A stretch of 37,217 bases of DNA from positions 1 to 37,217 of the forward strand of contig DATGCX010000119.1 in the NCBI GenBank assembly GCA_035311445.1. The letters are read 5' to 3'. The notes beneath the pieces were generated by a model. That model worked only from the letters and a program-made list of their open reading frames with translations, did no database searches and was not told the origin of the DNA. This DNA is from JAJPKK01 sp035311445. GTDB taxonomy: Bacteria > Pseudomonadota > Alphaproteobacteria > Rhizobiales > Xanthobacteraceae. The translations under genes and the position numbers were made by a program. Shown here piece by piece: positions 31,359-37,217 of this stretch (its first letter is position 1; each line of letters opens with the position of its first letter).

Positions 31359-33485
31359 ATGTATCAGGCGATCGTCTTTCTGCCGCTGCTCGGCGCTGTA
31401 TTGGCTGGAATCATCGCTCTGGTCGGCGCCCATGCGCGCTATCCAGGCGGACCGCCACCGGAAGGTGCGGAAGACCACATTATCGGCCAGCCCCCACCCT
31501 ACCCTCCGCCGGCGCCGGCGGAGGGTAGGGTGGGGGCTGGTGCGCCGTCCGCCCGCGGCGGGGCCGCCGTCATCCATGAGTCCGATGCCGAGCCGGAACA
31601 GCACGAGCCCGCCGCCGCAGGTTCGCGCACTGCCGAGCTGATCACCACGACCCTGCTGTTCATCTCCATGCTGCTGTCATGGATCGCCTTTGCGCGGGTC
31701 GGATTTTCGCACCAGGAAGTGCACGAGGTCGTGCTGCCGTTCTTTGTCTCCGGTGACCTCAAGGTCGATTGGGCGCTGCGGATCGATGCCCTGACGGGCG
31801 TCATGCTCGTCGTTGTGACCACGGTTTCGGCCTTCGTCCACCTCTATTCCGTCGGTTACATGGAGGAGGACCCATACCGGCCGCGCTTCTTCGGCTATCT
31901 GTCGATGTTCACCTTCGCGATGCTGATGCTGGTGACTGCTGACAACCTGGTGCAGTTGTTCTTCGGCTGGGAAGGCGTCGGTCTCGCGAGCTATCTGCTG
32001 ATCGGGTACTGGTACCACAAACCGGAAGCGAATGCCGCCGCCATCAAGGCCTTTATTGTCAACCGGATCGGCGATTTCGGCTTTATGCTCGGCATCTTTG
32101 CGGTGTTCATGATGACCGGGGCGGTCGATCTCGGTACCATCTTTCACCAGGCTCCCTCGCTGGTCGGCAAGACCATCAACGTGTTTCGTTGGGAGGTCGA
32201 TGCGCTCACCCTGATCTGCCTCCTGCTGTTTATGGGCGCCATGGGCAAGTCGGCGCAATTCCTGCTGCACACTTGGCTGCCGGACGCCATGGAAGGCCCG
32301 ACCCCGGTATCGGCCCTGATCCACGCCGCCACCATGGTAACGGCCGGCGTGTTCATGGTGGCCCGATTGTCGCCGCTCTTTCAGCTGTCGCCCGATGCGC
32401 TGACATTCGTCACTGTGATCGGCGCTACCACGGCGATGTTTGCGTCCACGGTCGGGCTCGTGCAGAACGACATCAAGCGCATCGTTGCTTATTCGACTTG
32501 CGCCCAACTCGGCTACATGTTTGTCGCCATGGGAGTCGGCGCCTACTCGGTCGGCATGTACCACCTCTTCACCCATGCCTTTTTCAAGGCGCTGCTGTTC
32601 CTCGGCTCGGGGTCGGTGATCATCGCGATGCACCACGAGCAGGATATCCGCCATATGGGGGGGCTCCGTACGAAACTACCATTCACCTACGCCACGATGG
32701 TGGTGGGTACCCTGGCGCTCACTGGGTTCCCGTGGGTGTTCGCGGGCTATTATTCCAAGGATGCCATTATCGAGGCTGCCTACGCGGGCAAGAACCCTGC
32801 GGCGCTTTACGCCTTCATGATGACGCTCGGCGCCGTGGCCCTCACCTCGTTCTATTCCTGGCGGCTCATCTTCAAGACCTTCCACGGCCAGCCCCATGAT
32901 GCGGTCCACTATGAGGCGGCGCACGAAACTCCTCCGACCATGTTGATCCCCCTTTTCGCACTGGCGCTGGGATGCGTGCTGGCCGGGTTTCCATTCGCCA
33001 ACATCTTCGTCGGTCCGGGTGTCGAAGGCTTCTTCGGCGAGTCGCTGGCCGTCGGCGGCGGCAACACGATTTTGGAGGACATGCACCACGTCGGCCCGCT
33101 CATATCGGTGCTGCCGACCGTGCTGATGGTGATCGGATTTGCGGTGGCGTGGCTGTTCTACATTCGCAGTCCCGAGACCCCCGTCGAACTCGCTCGCCAG
33201 CACGTGGTGCTCTACCGGTTCTTGCTCAACAAGTGGTACTTCGACGAAATCTACGACTTCATCATCGTGCGGCCGACCCTGTGGCTCGGGCGGCTCCTGT
33301 GGAAGGGCGGCGACGGCTGGCTGATCGACGGCTTCGGGCCCGATGGTGTATCGGCACGGGTACTCGACGTCACGCGCAACGTCGTGCGCCTGCAGACCGG
33401 CTACATGTATCACTATGCGTTTGCCATGCTGATCGGGGTTGCGGCCTTCATTGCCTGGTTCTGGGTGGCCGTCGGGAGGCAGTGA
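31359..33485 (+). CDS. nuoL: NADH-quinone oxidoreductase subunit L with a palindrome-coded loop
   Basis: The 708-residue distal antiporter-like subunit of the membrane arm. Family marks are GWEGVGLASYLLIGYWY, LLHTWLPDAMEGPTPVSALIHAATMVTAG and NDIKRIVAYSTCAQLGYMF, with a long C-terminal lateral helix region. The start is 8 nt after nuoK. Between helix 1 (to about residue 24) and helix 2 (from about 93) there is a long hydrophilic loop. Within it residues 43-61, Pro-, Ala- and Gly-rich, are encoded by a perfect 54-bp palindrome at 31487-31540. From what I recall of related Rhizobiales, this loop is long, His-rich and variable, so an insertion could be tolerated. The rest of the protein shows no damage. 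Confidence 0.97.
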   Translation: MYQAIVFLPLLGAVLAGIIALVGAHARYPGGPPPEGAEDHIIGQPPPYPPPAPAEGRVGAGAPSARGGAAVIHESDAEPEQHEPAAAGSRTAELITTTLLFISMLLSWIAFARVGFSHQEVHEVVLPFFVSGDLKVDWALRIDALTGVMLVVVTTVSAFVHLYSVGYMEEDPYRPRFFGYLSMFTFAMLMLVTADNLVQLFFGWEGVGLASYLLIGYWYHKPEANAAAIKAFIVNRIGDFGFMLGIFAVFMMTGAVDLGTIFHQAPSLVGKTINVFRWEVDALTLICLLLFMGAMGKSAQFLLHTWLPDAMEGPTPVSALIHAATMVTAGVFMVARLSPLFQLSPDALTFVTVIGATTAMFASTVGLVQNDIKRIVAYSTCAQLGYMFVAMGVGAYSVGMYHLFTHAFFKALLFLGSGSVIIAMHHEQDIRHMGGLRTKLPFTYATMVVGTLALTGFPWVFAGYYSKDAIIEAAYAGKNPAALYAFMMTLGAVALTSFYSWRLIFKTFHGQPHDAVHYEAAHETPPTMLIPLFALALGCVLAGFPFANIFVGPGVEGFFGESLAVGGGNTILEDMHHVGPLISVLPTVLMVIGFAVAWLFYIRSPETPVELARQHVVLYRFLLNKWYFDEIYDFIIVRPTLWLGRLLWKGGDGWLIDGFGPDGVSARVLDVTRNVVRLQTGYMYHYAFAMLIGVAAFIAWFWVAVGRQ
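31487..31540. repeat. Perfect 54-bp palindrome inside nuoL
   Basis: Arms 31487-31513 and 31514-31540 are exact inverted copies, 27 bp each, with no spacer. The arms start CCAGCCCCCACCCTACCCTC and meet at GCCGGC. The CCCACCCTAC word is shared with the intergenic palindrome at 19846-19963. It is read in frame with no stop. Confidence 0.95.
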
Positions 33486-33486
33486 A

Positions 33487-34995
33487 ATGGCGAGCTGGCC
33501 GATCCTTTCCGTTACTACGTTTCTACCTCTGCTAGGCGCGCTGTTCATCATGGCAATGCGTGGCGAGGACGCCTCCATCGCCCGCAACGCCCGCTGGGTG
33601 GCGCTGTGGACGACCTTGATCACCTTCGCGATCTCGCTGATCGTGGTGTGGCGCTTCGACGCCGGCTCGCCGGAGTTCCAGTTCGTCGAGAGGAAGCCGT
33701 GGCTCGCCAGCACCATCAGCTATCACATGGGCGTCGACGGCATTTCGTTGCCTTTCGTCATTCTCACGACGGCGCTAATGCCATTGTGCATCATTGCAAG
33801 CTGGCGGCCGATCCAGAGGCGCGTCAAGGAATACATGGTCGCGTTCCTGGTGCTCGAAACCTTGATGGTCGGGACCTTTACGGCGCTCGATCTCACGCTG
33901 TTTTACCTGTTCTTCGAGGGCGGCCTGATTCCGATGTTCCTTATTATCGGCGTGTGGGGCGGCCCGCGTCGGGTCTATGCGAGCTTTAAGTTCTTCCTCT
34001 ACACTTTCCTCGGCTCGGTGCTGATGCTGCTCGCCATCATGGCGCTTTATTGGGATGCCGGCACCACCGATATCCCGACCCTCATGCATCATGCCTTCCC
34101 GCGTTCGCTGCAGACCTGGGCGTGGTTCGCCTTCCTGGCGTCATTCGCCGTGAAGCTGCCCATGTGGCCCGTCCACACCTGGCTTCCCGATGCTCATGTG
34201 GAAGCGCCGACGGCGGGCTCGGTCATACTTGCGGCAATTCTGCTCAAAATGGGCGGCTACGGCTTTCTGCGCTTCTCGCTGCCGATGTTTCCGTTCGCGT
34301 CCCAAGAGTTTGCCCCGCTGATCTTCACGCTCTCGGTGGTGGCCATCATCTACACCGCGCTGGTCGCGCTGGTGCAGGAGGATATGAAAAAGCTGATCGC
34401 CTATTCCTCGGTCGCCCACATGGGATTCGTCACCATGGGAATCTTTGCCGTTACGATCCAGGGCGTCGGCGGTGGCATTTTCCAGATGGTGTCTCACGGC
34501 ATTGTATCTGCCGCGTTGTTCCTGTGCGTCGGCGTCGTCTATGATCGCATGCATTCCCGCGAGATTGCGGCCTATGGCGGCCTTGTCAATCGCATGCCGC
34601 TCTATGCGGCGGCCTTCATGGTGTTCACGCTGGCCAATGTCGGGCTTCCGGGCACCTCGGGTTTCATCGGCGAATTCCTCACCCTGATCGGGACGTTCCG
34701 AGTCAACATCGCGGTGGCAACATTCGCGGCCTTCGGAGTCATCTTGTCCGCCGCCTATGCGCTGTGGCTCTATCGCAAGGTGATCTTCGGCAGGCTCGAA
34801 AAACCCTCGCTTGCCAGCATCCTCGATCTGGACGGGCGCGAGATGATTGTGTTTGCGCCGCTTGTCGCCCTCACCATTCTGTTTGGCGTCTACCCCAAGA
34901 CGGTGCTCGACATCTCGCAAGCTTCGGTAGCGGCGCTGGTGGAGAACTATCAGCAGGCCGTGGGAGAGGCGAAAGCGGCTGCGCTCGTCAAATGA
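33487..34995 (+). CDS. nuoM: NADH-quinone oxidoreductase subunit M
   Basis: A 502-residue antiporter-like proton-pumping subunit. Typical parts are AFLVLETLMVGTFTALDLTLFYLFFEGGLIPMFLIIGVWG with the key glutamate before GGLIPM, then LPMWPVHTWLPDAHVEAPTAGSVILA and MKKLIAYSSVAHMGFV. About fourteen helices. The start at 33487 follows nuoL's stop at once (1 nt); the frame open upstream to 33439 lies inside nuoL. Confidence 0.98.
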   Translation: MASWPILSVTTFLPLLGALFIMAMRGEDASIARNARWVALWTTLITFAISLIVVWRFDAGSPEFQFVERKPWLASTISYHMGVDGISLPFVILTTALMPLCIIASWRPIQRRVKEYMVAFLVLETLMVGTFTALDLTLFYLFFEGGLIPMFLIIGVWGGPRRVYASFKFFLYTFLGSVLMLLAIMALYWDAGTTDIPTLMHHAFPRSLQTWAWFAFLASFAVKLPMWPVHTWLPDAHVEAPTAGSVILAAILLKMGGYGFLRFSLPMFPFASQEFAPLIFTLSVVAIIYTALVALVQEDMKKLIAYSSVAHMGFVTMGIFAVTIQGVGGGIFQMVSHGIVSAALFLCVGVVYDRMHSREIAAYGGLVNRMPLYAAAFMVFTLANVGLPGTSGFIGEFLTLIGTFRVNIAVATFAAFGVILSAAYALWLYRKVIFGRLEKPSLASILDLDGREMIVFAPLVALTILFGVYPKTVLDISQASVAALVENYQQAVGEAKAAALVK

Positions 34996-35008
34996 GGCAA
35001 GTACCGCG

Positions 35009-36436
35009 ATGAATGAAGCCCTTGAGCTCTATCCAGCGCTCCCTGAGCTGCTTCTCACAGGCGGCGCCATGGTGCTGTTGATGATCGGCGCCTACCAGGG
35101 CGAACGCGCTACCATGCCGGTGCTGCGCTATGCCGTGGCCCTCCTGGTTCTCGCCGGTATCGCGATCGCAGTCATGCCGGAAGAGCGGATGGTCACTTTC
35201 GGTGGCAGCCTGGTGGTCGACGGCTTTGCAAAGTTTCTCCAAATCCTCGCGATAATCGGTTCGATCGGCACACTCCTGATGTCGGGTGATTTTCTCGAAG
35301 GGCCCGACCGGCACAAATTCGAATATCCGGTTCTTATCCTGCTCTCGACCACCGGCATGTTGATGCTCATTTCGGCGGCCGACCTCATTGCGCTCTATCT
35401 CGGGCTTGAGCTGATGAGCCTCGCGCTCTACGTAGTGGCGGCGTTCGATCGCGATAATGTGCGCTCGACCGAAGCGGGCCTGAAATATTTCGTGCTTGGG
35501 GCGCTCTCCTCGGGGATGCTGCTTTACGGCGCGTCCCTGATCTATGGATATACCGGCACGGTGAAATTCGCCGGCATTGCCCGGGAGGCCGCCAATGGCG
35601 GTATCGGATTGACCATTGGGCTCGTCCTTCTGTTTGCCGGGCTCTGCTTCAAGGTCTCCGCTGTCCCGTTCCATATGTGGACGCCCGACGTGTACGAGGG
35701 CGCTCCGACGCCGATTACGGCCTTCTTTGCATCGGCCCCCAAGGTTGCGGCGATGGCGGTGTTCTTGAGGGCGTCGTTTAGCGCCTTTCCGGCGATCACG
35801 GCGCAATGGCAGCAGATCATCGTGTTCGTGGCGATTGCCTCGATGGCGCTTGGCGCGTTCGCCGCGATCGGGCAGCGAAACATCAAACGGCTCATGGCCT
35901 ATTCCTCGATCGGCCACATGGGCTTCGCCCTGATCGGGCTTGCGGCCGGCACCAGCGAGGGTATCCAGGGCGTACTCGTCTACATGGCGATCTACGTAGC
36001 GATGACGCTTGGAACCTTCGCCTGCATCATTGCGATGCGACGACGCGGCAAAGCTTTCGAGGAGATCACGGATCTTTCGGGCCTCGCGCGCACCGATCCA
36101 GTCCAGGCGTTCCTTCTGGCAATGCTGTTGTTTTCGTTGGCCGGCGTGCCGCCGCTGGCTGGCTTTTTTGCGAAATTCTATGTCTTCCTCGCCGCCATCA
36201 AGGCCGGCATGTTCATACTCGCTGTGCTGGGCGTGTTAGCGAGCGTCGTCGGCTGCTACTACTATCTGTTGATCGTGAAAATCATGTATTTCGACGACCC
36301 GGCGCCGGCTTTCGATCCCATGGGACGCGCCCTGGGGGCTATGCTGGGCGTGACAGGGCTGTTCGTGACCCTGTTCTTTGTCTATCCTGGCCCGCTGGTC
36401 GACGCTGCCGGTGCTGCGGCGAGATCGCTGTTCTGA
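35009..36436 (+). CDS. nuoN: NADH-quinone oxidoreductase subunit N
   Basis: A 475-residue antiporter-like subunit, the last of the operon. It opens with ALELYPALPELLLTGGAMVLLMIGAY and has LIALYLGLELMSLALYVVAAF with the conserved glutamate, AVPFHMWTPDVYEGAPTPITAF, and IKRLMAYSSIGHMGFALIG. The start is 13 nt after nuoM with GAGG upstream. It ends 2 nt before the ligase gene, so that gene is probably co-transcribed. Confidence 0.98.
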   Translation: MNEALELYPALPELLLTGGAMVLLMIGAYQGERATMPVLRYAVALLVLAGIAIAVMPEERMVTFGGSLVVDGFAKFLQILAIIGSIGTLLMSGDFLEGPDRHKFEYPVLILLSTTGMLMLISAADLIALYLGLELMSLALYVVAAFDRDNVRSTEAGLKYFVLGALSSGMLLYGASLIYGYTGTVKFAGIAREAANGGIGLTIGLVLLFAGLCFKVSAVPFHMWTPDVYEGAPTPITAFFASAPKVAAMAVFLRASFSAFPAITAQWQQIIVFVAIASMALGAFAAIGQRNIKRLMAYSSIGHMGFALIGLAAGTSEGIQGVLVYMAIYVAMTLGTFACIIAMRRRGKAFEEITDLSGLARTDPVQAFLLAMLLFSLAGVPPLAGFFAKFYVFLAAIKAGMFILAVLGVLASVVGCYYYLLIVKIMYFDDPAPAFDPMGRALGAMLGVTGLFVTLFFVYPGPLVDAAGAAARSLF

Positions 36437-36438
36437 CG

Positions 36439-37191
36439 ATGACCTCGGGGCCGATTGCGGCTGCGCGCATTGCCGTTCTCGACACCGTCGACTCGACCAA
36501 TGCGGAAGCTCTGCGCCGCGCGCGGGCGGGAGAGCGGGGGCCGCTGTGGATCGTCGCGCGGGAGCAAAGGGCCGGTCGCGGCCGGCGTGGCAGGGCATGG
36601 ATATCGCCGACCGGTAATCTTCATGCGACGCTGATGTTGACCGCCCCGGCGCCGGCAGCGGTGGCGCCGCAGTTGGGGTTCGTCGCCGGACTCGCGCTCC
36701 ACGACGCGGCAGCCGCGGCCGCGCCGGGGCTCGCCGCGTCCCTGGCGCTCAAATGGCCTAACGACCTCCTGTGCGCGGGACGAAAAATCGCGGGCATCCT
36801 GATCGAGGGTGAGGGTAATCCGGTTACGGCTGCGATAGGCATCGGGTTGAATTGCCGGCATCATCCGGACGGAGTGGAATTTCCAGCAACGGATTTCGCC
36901 GCCGAAGGCTTCGATGTCGACGCTGCTGTGCTGATCGATTTGCTCGCCGCTGCCATGCAGGCACGCCTCACCCAGTGGGGCCGCGGTGCCGGTTTTGCAG
37001 GCATTCGGATCGCCTGGCTTGCTCGCGCCCATGGGCTGGCGCAGTCGATTCGCGTGCGGCTGGAGGAGCGGGAGACGAATGGCAGTTTCGAGACCATCGA
37101 CGGTGCGGGCAGGCTGATGCTGCGCACCGAGAACGGCGGACTTGTGCCGATTGCTGCGGGCGAGGTATTTCGGTTCGGCCAGACCGCGTAG
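36439..37191 (+). CDS. birA: Biotin-[acetyl-CoA-carboxylase] ligase (class without HTH domain)
   Basis: A 250-residue enzyme that activates biotin with ATP and joins it to a lysine of biotin-dependent carboxylases in the cytoplasm. The biotinyl-AMP loop is GRGRRGRAW (46-54), followed by the catalytic KWPNDLL (105-111) and GRKIAGILIEGEG. A small C-terminal SH3-like domain (about 205-250) follows. It lacks the N-terminal DNA-binding domain of E. coli BirA, so it is an enzyme only, not a repressor. It starts 2 nt after nuoN, an order I know from other Rhizobiales. Confidence 0.95.
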   Translation: MTSGPIAAARIAVLDTVDSTNAEALRRARAGERGPLWIVAREQRAGRGRRGRAWISPTGNLHATLMLTAPAPAAVAPQLGFVAGLALHDAAAAAAPGLAASLALKWPNDLLCAGRKIAGILIEGEGNPVTAAIGIGLNCRHHPDGVEFPATDFAAEGFDVDAAVLIDLLAAAMQARLTQWGRGAGFAGIRIAWLARAHGLAQSIRVRLEERETNGSFETIDGAGRLMLRTENGGLVPIAAGEVFRFGQTA

Positions 37192-37217
37192 GATGGGCTA
37201 CGCCTTTGCGAAACCCA
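37187..37217. repeat. Partial REP-like repeat at the right edge
   Basis: The last bases contain GTAGGATGGGCTACGCC and GCGAAACCCA, the form of a GTAGGATGGG...CCCATCCTAC palindrome that is cut by the window edge. It overlaps the birA stop region and may end the nuo-birA transcript. Confidence 0.35.

Noticed and set aside
1..37217. CRISPR array or phage structural genes
   Set aside because: No regularly spaced repeat-spacer pattern was seen and no capsid, tail or terminase-like protein occurs; only the end of one integrated element is in view.

Overview
The window looks like a chromosomal segment of a Rhizobiales alphaproteobacterium, probably near Bradyrhizobium, Rhodopseudomonas or Pseudolabrys. 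The reasons are the high G+C, an alphaproteobacterial-order nuoA-N operon running straight into birA, NuoL and NuoG types typical of that group, and GC-rich REP-like palindromes of the kind common there. This assignment is inference from gene content, not from a database match.

Region 1 (1-2268) is the right end of an integrated element. A tyrosine recombinase gene (734-2071, minus strand) is followed by an unrecognised 149-residue ORF and the start of a small AlpA/excisionase-like HTH gene cut by the window edge. The element ends at a 47-nt piece matching the 3' half of tRNA-Asp(GTC) at 2222-2268, which looks like an attachment site. Short direct repeats crowd the space between the integrase start and that site.

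Region 2 (2269-12000) holds an orphan TAXI-type periplasmic binding protein (+), a sulfite dehydrogenase pair sorAB-like (-), an Atz/Trz-type amidohydrolase (-), and an RND efflux pump with its membrane fusion protein (-). Several hairpins and REP-like elements lie between them.

Region 3 (12000-21500) is a mosaic of single genes. There is a small membrane protein gene broken into two ATGA-coupled reading frames by a 23-bp tandem duplication, and a DegP/HtrA protease whose signal peptide cannot be found. There follow a small conserved-looking ORF, a nearly 1-kb gap with a candidate small RNA ending in a strong terminator, a secreted low-complexity repeat protein, a lone YgiT-type zinc-finger antitoxin-like gene, an MMPL/RND exporter and an alpha/beta hydrolase.

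Region 4 (21504-37191) is the complete 14-gene complex I operon, nuoABCDEF-(small membrane gene)-GHIJKLMN, followed 2 nt later by a biotin-protein ligase gene without the repressor domain. Most junctions overlap or are nearly overlapping. Two oddities stand out. The nuoJ-nuoK gap holds a dispersed REP-like repeat that has another copy at 7558-7644. The first large loop of NuoL is encoded in part by a 54-bp perfect palindrome that is read in frame. No CRISPR array, complete tRNA, rRNA or insertion sequence was seen, and I found no convincing new multi-gene system. The best leads are the palindrome inside nuoL, the duplication-split gene and the tRNA-Asp element end.
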